A DNA stretch of 64,000 bases from Epithemia pelagica (GCA_946965045.2 OX337238.1:1240001-1304000); one strand, 5' to 3'. Shown: positions 37,618-50,219, counted from the stretch's first letter. Made by a program: numbers and translations. The notes: a model not told the origin generated them from the sequence alone.

Positions 37618-39146
37618 GGTTGGTTGCTTGCTTGGTTGGTGGTGTGGATTCGATCGAGGTAGGTTTGTTGGTTGGTATCTTTTTTGTGTTGTGTTGTTCT
37701 TGATTTTTTTTATGATCCCTTCTTTTGATGCGAGACGCGAGATGCGACAGTCCCGTCTCTCCGGGCGAAGATTCGATTTGCGTTCGGTTGGTTTCTCCAG
37801 ACATATGCCAATTGGATCTTTTTTCTTTTTCTCCGTGTCGTTTGGATCCATCGTTAGCGTAGATTGCAGTACCAACGTCCACGTAGCACATCCGAAATCC
37901 GAAGCGAAGCACCACAATATCCGTTCCATGGTCTTCTACGAGGGCTTGCCCTTCGCATTCGAGGCACTGTAGCGTCAATAGTACTGCAAAGGTGACGTGG
38001 CGCACCTCACTGTCGTGCGACTGCAACAAGACATTGCGAATGGCCGTTGGCCAGTCGTTATTCGCTTTGTCGGTGGGAGTGGGACTGCAATATGCGAAGA
38101 CGAAAAGAAAAAAATGAGAGACCGGATGCGAACACAGGGTTTGTTTGGTTATAGTTTCAATGGATGGTCGGCAGGCCGACCACGACAAAACTCCGTCAAA
38201 CAAGGGAGAATGTGAACAAACAAGGTCATTCATGGGTCATGGAAACTGGAAACGTTCCCTTTCTCATCGTAATCGTCGACGACGACGAGTCTCTCCACGA
38301 TTAAACATGCAACAAAGAGCAGCAGCATGATTTAGGAATGGACAGGTCGACCACGCTCACAATTCTCTGCTGGTGACTCGCACGGATCAAACCGCGAGTC
38401 AACACACAAGCACCACAGTGGTAGTCCAAGGAACGAAGCATGGAAAACTACTTAAAGTAGACCAAGAAGTGCCATGGATTGGAACAGTGGCTGGTCACCC
38501 AAACATTTGTCACTCGGTTCGTTCTGTGAGGATCAACCACATGTATACCAGAGACGATGGAAGAAGAATCATACCGGCAACCACAAGAATCGAGATCCAT
38601 GTCAAAGTCCGTGGACCGACCCTTGGATGAGGCGAACGAAGGAATCATCTCACCAGAGGTCCTATGGTAAGTGTCACCAACACCAGTCGTTCCACCAACA
38701 AACTGGTTCTGTAATGACTACACCTTTTGGCGCTCGTGAAACTCTTGGAATCTGTATGCTTCTCTTTGTGCTTTTCTTTGTACCAGAAGAATGGTCTCGA
38801 CTGTCGGCAGAGATTAGAGAGAGAAACCAGACAATGGAATACTGGTCTCCAACACAAGGAACACTACTCCCTACAACAACAGAGTACCAGGATACAACGT
38901 TTCTGTTTTAAAACCATCATGTATGGGAAGGAATCTTTGTGTTCCATGGAGACTGTTTTCTTTTTTGTTTTGATTTGTTTTTCTGCACACTGGTTGGGGT
39001 CCCTTCTTTTACTACGACTATCGACAACCATGTTTTTGTTTCAATACGGACGTTTCGCGTGGTTTGTTTTCATTTTTCTTTTCTGGTTTTGTTTGTATGC
39101 TTTGTGCCGTTGGTATCTTGTTGTTGTTTTGCTTCTTTGCATCCTG
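37618..39146. other. Intergenic stretch between the tandem phosphoketolase genes
   Basis: 1.5 kb. The left 350 bp should be the promoter and 5' UTR of the degenerate copy. Frames on either strand at 38370-38910 have no family resemblance and show no intron signals that would join them. Nothing else was recognised. Confidence 0.4.
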
Positions 39147-41996
39147 TTACGCCACTTTCCAGCGCCAACTTTGGATTTCCGGCATGTCGACGCCAAATTC
39201 TCGAATGTACTTTTTGTGTCGCACCAATTTGTCCGTCATTTCTTGTCGGACATAGGCCGCCGTCCAGCAGGTTTCCTTGTCGACGGTTTCAAAACATTCA
39301 TTTTCAATCATGTCACAACAATCAATCACCAAACTAAACCGGTCCACGCCATTGGTCACACACATGTCAAAGGCGGTACTAATTGTGCCCTCTTCATGGT
39401 AGCCCTTGACGCGGAAATTGCGATTGTGCCGATCAAAGACGAGTTTTTCCACCAATTGCGGGTAGGCATGGAAATTGAACAAGACGGGTTTGTCTCGAGT
39501 AAAGATGGAATCAAAGGCGGCATTGGACAAACCGTGGGGATGGTCTTCGGGAGACGACAGTTTCATCAAATCGACAATGTTCACAAAGCGAATTTTGAAA
39601 TGGGGCAACTTGTCGCGCAAAATACACGTGGCAGCCAAGGCTTCCAGGGTCGGCACGTCTCCGGCACAGGCAAAAATAATGTCCGGTGCCGCACCATGAT
39701 CGTTGCTGGCCCATTTCCAAATCCCCAAACCGGCCGAACAATGGGCTCGGGCTTCGGGCATGGTCAACCATTGCGGGGCCGGATGTTTGCCAGCCACCAT
39801 GACATTGACATAATGCCGACTGGCCAAACAATGATGGGTGCAACACAAGAGACAATTGGCATCGGGAGGCAAGTAAGTGCGAATAATTTCTGGTTTCTTG
39901 GTGGCCACGTGTTGCAAAAATCCAGGATCCTGATGGGTAAAGCCATTGTGATCTTGACGCCACACGTGACTGGCCAACAAAATGTTGAGGGACGACAAGT
40001 TGTTGCGCCAGGGAATGTCGTTGCACATTTTCAACCATTTCGCATGCTGATTAAACATGGAGGAAATACTGATTGATACAGTGAGTTACGCAACGAGGAA
40101 CAAGGGTCAGTGTCAGTGGCGGTAACCATTGCGTCACGAATACACAGTTGGGAGGAACGTACATGTGAATAAAGGCTTCGTACGAATTCAACAACCCATG
40201 TCCACCAGTCAACAAATATCCTTCCAACCATCCTTCACATTGATGCTCGCTAAACATTTCCAAGACACGCCCATCGGGTGCCATATTCTCATCGCCATCG
40301 CGATATTCGCCCATCCACTGCTTTTTGGTTGTTTTAAAGACGGCATGCAACCGATTGGACGCCGTTTCGTCGGGTCCAAAAATACGAAAATTGCGAGTCT
40401 TGGCATTGCTAGCAATGACATCCCGCAAAAAGGTTCCCATGACATAGGTGTCGGAGGCTTGAATTTGTCCACGATGGTCCGGGTCCACGTCAATGCCATA
40501 CTTGGCAAACTCAGGCAAGACCAACGGATTGACCACTGGGTTGGTGAATGGATTTTCTCCCATGCGATAGCCCTTGGGAGGTACCAAGGCACGCAACTCG
40601 GGAACCAATGCGCCAGTGGCATCAAAACACTTGTCGGGACAATAGGACAAGAGCCATTCTTCCAAGATTTTCAAGTGCTCCGGTTGTTTGGAAGGATTGC
40701 TAATGGGAACTTGGTGACTCCGATGACTGTTTTCCACCATGTGACCATCCACCAACTTGGGACCCGTCCATCCCTTGGGAGAACGCAATACAATCATGGG
40801 CCACTGAGGACGTTGGGGAGGTTTGCCTTCGGCCACGGCTTGACGCGCTGTCGTTTGAATTGCAGCAATCTTGTCGGCACACGTGTCCAAGGCATCGGCA
40901 AAGGCGGGGTGCATCAATCCTGGATCGGATCCTGCCACAAAAATGGGTTCGTAGCCATAGCCAATCAAGAGAGCCTTGAGTTCTTCATCCGGAATACGTG
41001 ACAGAACCGTCGGGTTGGCAATCTTGTATCCATTCAAATGTAAAATGGGCAAGACAGCCCCGTCCGTGGCGGGGTTGAGAAATTTGTTGCCATGCCACGA
41101 GGTGGCCAAGGGTCCTGTTTCGGCTTCACCATCACCGACACAAACGGCAACGAGGAGTTGTGGCATGTCCAAGACGGCACCAAAAGCATGCGAAAGGGAA
41201 TACCCCAACTCTCTACCCTCATGCATGGATCCGGGTGTTTCGGGTGCCACATGACTGGGAATGCCTCCCGGAAAACTAAACTGCTTAAAAAACTTTCCCA
41301 AACCCGCTTCGTCTTGGGTAATTTCGGGATAGTAGTCCGTGTACACGCCTTCCATATATACTTGAGCGACAATGGCCGGTCCACCATGACCTGGACCAGA
41401 AATGTAAATGACATTCAACTCTCGTTCCTTGATGAGACGGTTCAAATGAACATAGATAAAGTTCTAAAGCAGATCCCATGGTCCTTGCCCAATGCGAATT
41501 GGATCAGAGAGACACGAATGAGAAACAACACAAGGAGTTCGGATCACAAAGTATAATGCAAATAGATGTGAAGCGAAATGCCTTACCTGACCTGGCGTGG
41601 TTCCAAAGTGTCCCAAAAGACGGGATTTCACATCCTCCAAAGCCAATGGGCGTTTGAGAAGAGGGTTCTTTCCCAACAAGTATATCTAAAGGCAAGGGAA
41701 AGAAACGATATGAGTAAATGGCCTTTCAGAAGCATCTTTTGTCAAGCCATGTGTGTTGTCCACACGAGATAACATACCTGAGCTACGGCAAGGTAATTGG
41801 ATGCCTTCCAATACAAATCGAGATTTTCAAACTTGGCAGGAATCGGTGTGGCGTCCGCTTCGGATTGGAATGCAACACGAGCGGCTCGTTCCGCGGCGGA
41901 TTCCTTGTCGTTGTTGTCTCCCTTGGTTTTCTTGCGCTGCACCGTCGATTCCGCCGTGGTGCTGCTGGGCGGATGACTCGCCCTCTTTTTCGCCAT
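39147..41996 (-). CDS. Xylulose-5-phosphate/fructose-6-phosphate phosphoketolase, intact copy
   Basis: Four exons on the minus strand: 41996-41778, 41685-41587, 41463-40163 and 40068-39147. They sum to 2541 bp and encode 846 residues, slightly longer than bacterial enzymes (about 790-830) because of a Lys/Ser-rich N terminus. All introns are GT-AG, and the joins restore family motifs. Examples are VAQ then IYLL, TPGQ then NFIYVHLN, and EAFIHI across the last intron. Thiamine-diphosphate and substrate motifs are clear: [49 protein letters not shown], and in the C-terminal part [20 protein letters not shown]. The enzyme splits xylulose-5-P or fructose-6-P with phosphate to acetyl-P plus glyceraldehyde-3-P or erythrose-4-P. 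No targeting peptide is obvious, so it is probably cytosolic. Confidence 0.92.
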
Positions 41997-43144
41997 GGTT
42001 CGTTGTGTCTGCCTCTATAGATCTTCTTGTTGTTCTTGCTTTTGAGCGGGAGGATACTTTTTGGATTTGACTGTTGTCACAAACTCTTGGTTTGTGGTAT
42101 TATAGCGTGTCGGGGCTTGACTCGTCCAAAGGATGACGCGAGGTATCTTTTTTCTCGCCTCGTTGATTGATGGGACAACCCGAACCGAACTGACTGCACG
42201 ATCTTTCCAGTCGCGGATCGCATTGGGGAGCAGACAACACCTTGGCGCATTCAATAGATTTAATTATTTTAAATTGTAGAGAAAGGTATGCGAAGAAGTC
42301 TCGGTAGTATTTCACCTTCGCGAAGAGAACTGCTCCGCTTCTGCTTTTCGTTCGGCCGCGTTCTCTTTTCCCAGTCCAGATTGTTTTCGTATGTGATGTT
42401 TGATGTTACCTGGTTGATGGTTGCTCCCTAGGTGAAGAAGAGCCAAGAAGTAAGACTATTGTATTCTTGGTGATCATGGATGATCCAACATCCAACCTGG
42501 TTCTTTAGCCCGTTATCATTATTGGTGCAAATTGGGAACCAGCGAGTAAACGTGCCATGAGAACACGAACCAACCAAGGAATGGCAAACAGATGTTGTCT
42601 CTCACGGATCGTGCCAACTAAACAAGACGAATGCCGCAAACCGGTTGGCGCTTGGTGGACGCAAGATTGGATTGGCCTGCTGGAATGATTTCAGACACCT
42701 TCTCCCTGTACCCTGTGACTCTCCATGGATCCACACCACTCGACGGACCAGAACAAAGCGCGTTTGGATCTGTTTCCGCCCGATAGAGCAACTGGAGCAA
42801 AACGAGAACAATCACGTGGTATACAGAGACGAGGAAGTGAGCCAGACGAATCTGCTCTACTAGAACACCCGCGGTTACCTTTCCTGAACCGTTTGTAGGA
42901 TATCATTGTCTACGTTGGACACTCTGTATTTTCTCGCCCTTCGAAAGTACACAAGTTCTCGTTGTCCCATGGAGATGACTCTAGGTAGTTGGCGCCGCAT
43001 ACAATAGTAGCTAGCGAGAGGGAGATACAGATGTTGGTACCAAAGACGTGTCTTTCCATATGTAAAGTTGGACGGAAACCATGGTCGAATTGGATCGCTA
43101 GATAGATTTAGTCTATACGACTCGTACTCGTACTCATTGTCGTG
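41997..43144. other. Intergenic stretch, no gene seen
   Basis: 1.15 kb between the phosphoketolase start and the 3' end of a GNAT gene, both on the minus strand. Short frames at 42600-42910 have no support. The left few hundred bases should hold the phosphoketolase promoter. Confidence 0.45.
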
Positions 43145-44383
43145 CTACGTAGTCATGGTTGTTGTGGAAAACGACGACGAAATGGTCTTGTCAAAGCGGT
43201 AGACACAAAACCGCGACAGTCGCAACCACCACGCCGGTGGCGGCCGAGACGGAGGACGAGGCCTCGTGTCGGAATGGGGGTAAATGGTTTGGGTGTGGGT
43301 AAAGCCCGCCTTGGTATACAATTTGTGCGCCGGGACTTGAATGTTGCTGCACGTCAAGGTCAAGTGTAAGACGAATGGGTCGTTTTGTGATGATGATGAT
43401 GGGTTGGTCGGTTGTAATGTGTTTTTCTGGACGACGACGACTTGATTCCACAAGATGGATTCCAAGGTGGCCACGAGTTTGCGTCCCACGGCCCGACCAT
43501 GAACGGCCGGATCCACCACCATGCGACGCAATTCCACCACCACCGTGTTCTTCTTGCTTTTGGAAGAAGCTTGACTCGATTCCTCCTCCTCTTGATTTGT
43601 GGCGCACAGATTGTCCGGGTCCTCCTTTCGTGGTTCCTCGTTGTTTTCGTCTTTGTTTTGGTGTTTGAATTCTCCTCCGACACATCCAATGATACGGCCC
43701 GACGTTTGGTCGACGGCCACCACAAAGGTTCCAATGTTCTTGTTCTTGTTGTTCTTGTCGTTGTCGTCGTCGGAAGGGAAATAGACGGATGGAATATTGG
43801 ACAAATCGGATTGGATCGAGGCTTGAATAAAGCGTCCAAAGACGGTGGTAATCGAGGATCGACACGCCGTCACCAAGAGTCCCAAGGACAAGCAGGATGC
43901 CGTCCAGGGTACCCACAATGGCATTCCAGGATTAGTGGTAGGATTCGAGGATCTCGAGGAGGATGTTGTGGGACTACTACTAATGGGCAGCCACCAGTGG
44001 GACAAGGACGACAAGGACGACAAGGCGTGACGCAGGATCCATCCTCCATTCGCCACGACTGCATGGACCAGGGCGGACGCCGATACCAGTCCCCCCAGTA
44101 CGAGGGGCGATTGAATCGTGTTCCAAACGGCACGGGGATACAAACTCGACATGGAGCGTTCAAACAAGGCATGGACGGCCGCTTGATCGTCTGGTTCGAA
44201 TCGTCGAATGAAAATGTGGTCATCTTGATAATATACCACCATGGGTTGTGGTGCGGATTTGCTTGGAGCAGGAGTGTCTGGTGGGGAGGAGGAGTCGTTG
44301 GCTTGGACCAACGCCGCCGCCGACGACGACGACAATGAGGACGAGGCCGTCGACATTGTGGTGGGACGGGTGGTGCGATTCAT
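43145..44383 (-). CDS. Membrane GNAT N-acetyltransferase, NAT8-like, paralogue A
   Basis: 412 residues from the ATG at 44383. After a Ser/Pro-rich leader comes IFIRRFEPDDQAAVHALF, the start of the GNAT fold. Two hydrophobic segments follow (about 92-115, LVLGGLVSASALVHAVVA; and about 158-180, WTASCLSLGLLVTA). The acetyl-CoA part comes next (GTFVVAVDQTSGRIIGCVGG, and ELRRMVVDPAVHGRAVGRKL with the loop that binds the pyrophosphate). It ends with LTLTCSNIQVPAHKLYTKAGF. A membrane hairpin inserted between the first strand and the CoA motif is typical of the NAT8/camello group in ER membranes. Low-complexity insertions sit in surface loops. Closely related to the gene at 57612-58748. Confidence 0.78.
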   Translation of the reverse strand: MNRTTRPTTMSTASSSLSSSSAAALVQANDSSSPPDTPAPSKSAPQPMVVYYQDDHIFIRRFEPDDQAAVHALFERSMSSLYPRAVWNTIQSPLVLGGLVSASALVHAVVANGGWILRHALSSLSSLSHWWLPISSSPTTSSSRSSNPTTNPGMPLWVPWTASCLSLGLLVTACRSSITTVFGRFIQASIQSDLSNIPSVYFPSDDDNDKNNKNKNIGTFVVAVDQTSGRIIGCVGGEFKHQNKDENNEEPRKEDPDNLCATNQEEEESSQASSKSKKNTVVVELRRMVVDPAVHGRAVGRKLVATLESILWNQVVVVQKNTLQPTNPSSSSQNDPFVLHLTLTCSNIQVPAHKLYTKAGFTHTQTIYPHSDTRPRPPSRPPPAWWLRLSRFCVYRFDKTISSSFSTTTMTT

Positions 44384-44896
44384 GAGGATGCAGATGCAGC
44401 AGCAGTAATCACACCACTACTAGAACCATCAAAGTCTTTTTTAATGACACACCCGAAACTATTGCCACACTCTCTCTCCGAAACACGCCACACGAAGAGA
44501 AGGAACACTTGGGTTGTTCGTTGTTCCCCGTCCATGGTGATGATGGTGGGAGAATCTTGTTGTCGTGATCTGGCCGTCCACCGCGCGTGGGGTGGTGGGG
44601 GAGGGAGTTCCCCCAACGCAACTGTTCCACGACTGCTGCGAGCGTTTCCATGCCTCGCCCCGCTCGGAGTTTGGGTGTTGTCACGCGGCGGTCTCGCTTC
44701 TCAAACCAGCGCGCGCCAAACGAGCAGGCCACCACACAATCCAAGATTTGGAAGAATGGCACCGTCCTCCTTGTCCGAACGAGAGGAGCACGGCATCCAT
44801 TCATAGTGTCTGCATTCGTTCTCTATCCTGCCATTGAGTGTACCTAGTCGTCGAGGAGTACCAAGGGAGTAGAGCGTCCTGTGATTCTCGAGAATA
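44384..44896. promoter_or_regulatory. Divergent intergenic region
   Basis: 513 bp between the start codons of the GNAT gene (minus) and the F-box/cyclin gene (plus). No coding sequence or clear TATA element. Confidence 0.3.
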
Positions 44897-45756
44897 ATGA
44901 TGAAACGAAAACTGGAATTCTCCTCCCTTGATGGTTCGAGGACCACGCATCTTCCTCTTCCTTCCAACGAGCCATCCGGCAAAAAGACGGTGGAACCATC
45001 CTTGTCCTTCCAACCACAACAACAACAAGGACAATCCACAAGCAGTACGATTCCCCCCAATCTCATTTTGACTCGGTTGCAACCCGATTTGATGCGACAT
45101 GTAATCTCCTACTTTATGGGGGTGGTCGTCGTTGTCGATCCATGCGACGACCCACGTGCGACAAGTGGTGGTCCTGCCACGGCGTCGTCGTCTTTTGGAA
45201 ATCCGTCCCACGACAACAACAACAACAATGCATGTTGGATTGTCGATGTCGACTCGGTGACCGCCCTGGCACAAACCTGTCGGACGTGGAACCAGGCCGT
45301 GTCCGATCCCCAATTGTGGACGGTGCACTCTTCCCAATCATTCCAATCCCAATCACCACCAACAACAAGGATGATACCGGGTCATTGCTTTTTTCATCAA
45401 CCCCTTCTCCACAACAACAACAAAATGAAGAAGGGCCAAGGTCATTCCTGTCCACCACCACCATTGGTGGGCTTTGTCCGAGTCGTGACACCCATGACAA
45501 AACAGGAGAAATCGTCCCATTCTGGTAGTCCTGAGGACCATCAACAACCGGTGGTGGATGCTACTAGTACTACTACCACCACGAGTACGACCGACTCGTG
45601 GTGGTGGATGGTTCGAGAACATGCCAGTCACGAAACCTTTTTCGTGTCGCAGTGTCGCGATCCCTCGCTGCCCACTTGTTTGCAAGAAAGCTTTGTCTTT
45701 GGCTATTGTTATGCGTGGCAGTGTCGGACCCGACGCGAGTTTTATACCTTGTACAA

Positions 45757-45787
<31 letters not shown>

Positions 45788-47482
45788 CAACTGAAGCAGC
45801 AATCGTCGTCACGACGATTGCTCTTGCGGGTCCCCTATGTGTGCCAGTCGGTCCCGAATCCTCATACAGATCCACAACATTCCGATCATTCCAATTCTAC
45901 TCGGTCGTGGTTGCGCCGCGTCTACTTTCCAGAGTCTCACGCATTGACCCCTGCCATGGTGGATACCCATGTGGGACGATGGCACCTGTTTCAGTCTCAT
46001 GTCTGGACACAGCCGCCCGAGAATGACGCCACGCCAACCGCAACGACGCCCCACCACGCACCGCTCCAGGATGATAAAACCATGCGACCTACCGAGAACC
46101 ACAACAACAACAATCACAATCACAACAAGGTAGAGGACGAGGACAACCTTGGCCTGGTAGTAGGCTTGTGGCATCATTACCAACGATTGGAACACGCGGC
46201 CTATCCAACAACGGCAAGCACTACTATTACTACTTCAACTACTTCCACGACCACCAGAACGGCCTGGTTTCAATTACTGGATTGGGTGTGCGAATTGGTC
46301 CACGTGTTGGAAGTCCCACACACGGTTGCCTTTCGCACCGCCGTGTGTTTGGCGCCACTGGTGCAAGACTATGGTCAACAACAACAACCGCAACAATCAC
46401 AACCACCACACGCCGAACAACCACGACCACGCCGATTGCCACCCTTGCAATTGGTCACGGCCGCGGTTGTGTACATGGCCTCGTGCGTGTCCGTGGGGGG
46501 ACCGTCGCATCACAACCACCACAACGACAACCACAACACCGACCAGTCGTCACTGGAACCACCATTTTCGTCGCACCGACTCTTGTCCCTCGAACACTTG
46601 GCCTTTTGTGTCGACAATCAATGGCCGGCCCGGACCATTCAGGCCGTGGCCCGTCTCTTGTGGCTTCGCGGTGCGGCGTCCAGTCCCTCATTGCCACTCC
46701 ACGACGACGACGACGACGACGACGACTGGTCCCATTCCAACTCCAACCCCAAAACGACTACTCCGCTCTTGGGTCCCGCACAATTGGCCACACCCACAGT
46801 CGAACAATGGTTGCACGTGTACCTCGAGACCCGTTCAACCACAACGACAACGACAACAACCACATTTCGATTGGATCCAGCCACGGTCCGAGCATTGGCC
46901 TTGGATGTGGCGTGGTTCCTATTGCCCTCTTCGCTCTCCTTGGAGCTCCGGCCCCGACACTTGGCGGCCTGTATCGTAGTCATGGCTCGATGGGCGCGGC
47001 AACTCGTGCCACAGCAACCAGAAGCAACCCCGAACGATGACGACAACGACCAGGACCAGACGGCTTCCCTTCCGTCCCTGGTTCAACCACCCGTGGATTT
47101 GAACTGGACGTGGGCCACAGCCTGCCACTTGTGGTGTGCCTTGGAACCTCGGGGGTCCGTCACTTGCACCACGACAACGTCATCAACAACTAGCGTCTTT
47201 TGGGACCACGAGGTGGTTCCCCTCCTGCCGCGAGTCTTGGAAACCTTGCATCGTCTCTATCCAGAACAATGGTGGGCGACGAATCATCATGCGACGACTA
47301 CTGCGTCTCGCGTGGTGTGGGGACATCGTCGACGACGACGACGACCCTGTTCGCACACCACCCAACACTCCAACCACGCGGAAGGACTCAATGTGCAGCA
47401 ACCACAAGAACAAGAACAAGAACAACACGAGGGCATGGAAGCGGCCGCCAGTCTCTATCGACTCTGGTCACAGTCGAGGTAG
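44897..47482 (+). CDS. F-box protein with a cyclin-like fold (cyclin F-like architecture)
   Basis: 861 residues from the ATG at 44897. An F-box-like motif with a low-complexity insertion spans about 53-143 (LTRLQPDLMRHVISYF and VTALAQTCRTWNQAVSDPQLW). A cyclin-like fold begins near 455: AWFQLLDWVCELVHVLEV, FRTAVCLAPLVQDY, LPPLQLVTAAVVYMA, and LSLEHLAFCVDNQWPARTIQ. These occupy the positions of cyclin helices, including the 'D-N-x-[YW]' site seen in cyclins. A second, weaker repeat follows at about 665-720 (ALALDVAWFLLPSS, HLAACIVVMARWA). Poly-Gln (from a CAG run at about 45760), poly-Thr, poly-Asp and poly-His/Asn tracts interrupt the domains. By analogy with cyclin F it could be an SCF substrate receptor; this is inference from architecture. 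Confidence 0.6.
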
Positions 47483-48564
47483 TTGGACCCACTCCTCCGG
47501 ATTCGTACATGGCGATGGACGATACGGGAATGGACGACGATCCTCCATCGGCCCAACCCGGAACGAGTCGAAACGTGGCGAGCCTCCCAGTACTACCTAC
47601 AAGACCTACTCTCTCGAGGGGCAAGGAATGCGGAAGTAGTAGGATGAGAGGGCTGGCTGCCATCCCACACACAGCCCTCTACTAGCTAGAAACCACTCGT
47701 AAGCGCCTCTACTAGTCGTCGTGTGGAACGAGGAACGAATGATCCATCCAAGGAGGCGGTCCCGTTCGTAGAATGGTGGGCGACGGGCCAGTGTGGTGTG
47801 GTGGAAACCACTCGTAAGCGCCTCTAGTCGTCGTGTGGAACGAGGAACGAATGATCCATCCAAGGAGGCGGTCCCGTTCGTAGAATGGTGGGCGACGGGC
47901 CTGTGTTGTGTGGTGGAGTCGACCCGAACGGACGACCAAGGAACGTCACGACGACCACCAAGAATGGTCCATCCTCCTACGGCACGACGGTCGTGGTGGG
48001 AGTCCTAGCTAGGGAAAAGCAGTTCCACCGCCTCCACATCCGCAGCCAGGTGGGAGGAGGCGGTCTAGAAAAGGGAGGAGGCGGGGGGGGGGGGGGACGA
48101 ACCGAATAGCAAAGAATGGTCCCCCCAATTAGAACTAGAAACTATGAAACAAGTAAGTAGTGTTGTGGGTGGATGGACTATTTTGACTCGTGCATGTCAA
48201 TCCATCAAGGAGTGCGAATGGGTTCTTACTCCGGAAGGGTCACCTACATAGATGCTGTTGTTACTCCAATCCATTCGCGTTTTCCTTTCGTCTTGGTCGC
48301 TTTCCACATGGATTGCATTGGACACATCTCCATTTCTTGTAGGAGTCTGGGTTACTTGGTAGCACCTCGCCAAACACCAATCTATTTGGATGGCAACGTC
48401 TATGGCGATACTGCGGTTTGAATACAAGAAATCATTATATAGTAGATTATGAAGTTTCACTTGATCCCATTCAAAGAATATATGATGTGGCACATTTGGT
48501 CGTGATAGATGCAAAAGCACTGCGCTCGAAACTTGTGTTGTGCTGTCCATTTCCCACTCCAACC
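47483..48564. other. Intergenic region with tandem repeats and a poly-G tract
   Basis: No gene is supported. It holds a 115-bp unit repeated about twice (47689-47803 and 47804-47917) and a run of 12 or more G at about 48085. Open frames inside the repeat simply mirror the repeat unit. Confidence 0.5.
47689..47917. repeat. 115-bp tandem repeat, two units
   Basis: Both units start gaaaccactcgtaagcgcct and end near cgacgggcc. They differ by a 4-bp indel (ctactag against ctag). A third start (ggtggagtcgaccc) follows but diverges. Two adjacent units without spacers exclude a CRISPR array. Confidence 0.8.
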
Positions 48565-49011
48565 TCAGACATCCGGACAGCCCTTACTTTTCTTCATGAT
48601 GGCACTGACCTGGCATATACCAGGATCGACGTTAAAAGCACATGCGCTGAATTCAGCTGCTGCAACCATGTCCTGTGTGTCATACGGTCCAGTGGCAGCC
48701 AGGTCTCGACGCCAGCAACCCGCACAATATATGACGCATTCATAGAGGGAAGAAAACTCATCACACCACGGAAAGTTATCGCACACTGTCGAACAAAGTT
48801 GTCGTCCCTCTCCTCGTAGCGCCCGACGTCCAGCATCTTTTTGAGCTTTGATCATGCAGGTCGCAGTGTTGTTGACGGCTGTTGTGATAGCATCGTGGCA
48901 GGCGTCCGACATACGATCCGGAAACTGGACTTCGATTTTGCGAAAACACTCACTGGACAATACGGGTCCGACGAGAGAGAAGAACACGAAAAGGAAGGTT
49001 TTCGAAAACAT
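48565..49011 (-). CDS. Small secreted cysteine-rich protein, function unknown
   Basis: 148 residues from the ATG at 49011. A clear signal peptide (MFSKTFLFVFFSLVGPVLSS) should be cleaved before ECFRKIEV. The mature part has 12 cysteines in about 128 residues, an even number compatible with six disulfides, spread as C-x15-C-x13-C and then a denser centre (LCSTVCDNFPWCDEF, ECVIYCAGCW). No free hydrophobic segment or anchor signal is visible at the C terminus, so it is likely released. It matches no family I recognise. Similar small secreted Cys-rich proteins in algae and oomycetes serve in walls, defence or signalling, but nothing here decides between these. Confidence 0.65.
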   Translation of the reverse strand: MFSKTFLFVFFSLVGPVLSSECFRKIEVQFPDRMSDACHDAITTAVNNTATCMIKAQKDAGRRALRGEGRQLCSTVCDNFPWCDEFSSLYECVIYCAGCWRRDLAATGPYDTQDMVAAAEFSACAFNVDPGICQVSAIMKKSKGCPDV

Positions 49012-50219
49012 ACTGTCGTCTTGTTGGAGAAAATACGGTTCAATTCAGGACCAGGAGAGGCGGAAAAGGACAAGATGGCAAAGGGCTGAGAGAAATAATA
49101 CTATTGCAGCGCAAAATGGGCAATGCTTGTCGTGTGACACACACGTTGACCAGAAGGGGGAAGGGAGAGGGGACGAAATCAAGAATTGTGCGTCGAACGA
49201 GAGTGGTGTGGTTTTTGCTGATTGGAGCCGATGGATTGTTTGTGGTCGTTGAGTTGGGCCATTGATTGGGCAAAACAACACTAAAGAGCGATCCCGAGAA
49301 AATACGCAAAACCACAAACCACAAAACACAAACCACAAAAAGAAACCAACACAAAACACAACATCAAAAGGATATTTGTTTCATAATATCTCTTTTATCA
49401 TTCCCGATGGACTGTTCCAACAACCCATCGGATAGGATTGGATCTAGTCTTGAAACCAGCGCCCCAAATTTGGTGGGGCCATGGGCGAGGCAACAACCCA
49501 AGCTATCGTGTGCGACTCGTGGTGTGATCCCCCGTTTGGCATTTGGCACCCCCACGACAAGAACCAGACGGACAAGAGACAAGAGAGAACGGATGTGTTG
49601 GTGGTATTTCGCATTGTGTGTATTATTGCGTGTACGAGTACGAGTACATGAATGGATCGATAAGTATTTCTGATTGTAGTGTTGTTTTTTCTCCCTTCGG
49701 AGGAATTGGGCTTCGGCGCCTCCCTCCTTTCTCGTCTTTCGTCGTCCTCTTCCGCAGTCCACAACAGTCGACTCTCTCGCGCCTCCTCTCTCTCTCTCTT
49801 TTTGAATGCGAGAGAGTGTCCTGTGTCCTCACTTCACACACGCACAGACAAGGATACAAGAACACTTCACAATTCACCCCAATACGCTTCCACAAACGCA
49901 CGCTTCGTTTTGCAGACTGACAGTTTCATGCACCGCCTCCTTCGTCCGATTGTTTCTTTCTAGTGGTGATTTTGGGGGGTGGCTGGATGTGTGTTATTTG
50001 CTGTGTTGACTCCCATTGAACTCTCGGTGTTTGTATTTTGTATGTGTCCAAACCACAACGAAACCCATCAAGAAAAAAGTCAAGACCAACCACAACAACA
50101 ACAATACACACATTGATCATTGATGGTTGGCACATGTAGCACAAACGCGGCGCTCACAAAACCAACAACCGAAACACCATCCACCCACACACTTTTACCA
50201 AACCAACACAAAAACAACC
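49012..50219. other. Intergenic stretch with a CT tract upstream of the MORN gene
   Basis: 1.2 kb. Positions 49260-49370 are A/C-rich (repeated aaaccacaaa), and 49780-49803 is a CT-rich run. The 3' half is probably promoter and 5' UTR of the MORN gene. Frames on both strands are not convincing. Confidence 0.4.

Noticed and set aside
38727-40076. 449-codon plus-strand frame
   Set aside because: Mostly antisense to exon 4 of the intact phosphoketolase; no domains.
47689-47917. CRISPR-like array
   Set aside because: Two 115-bp units lie directly adjacent without spacers, in a eukaryotic context.
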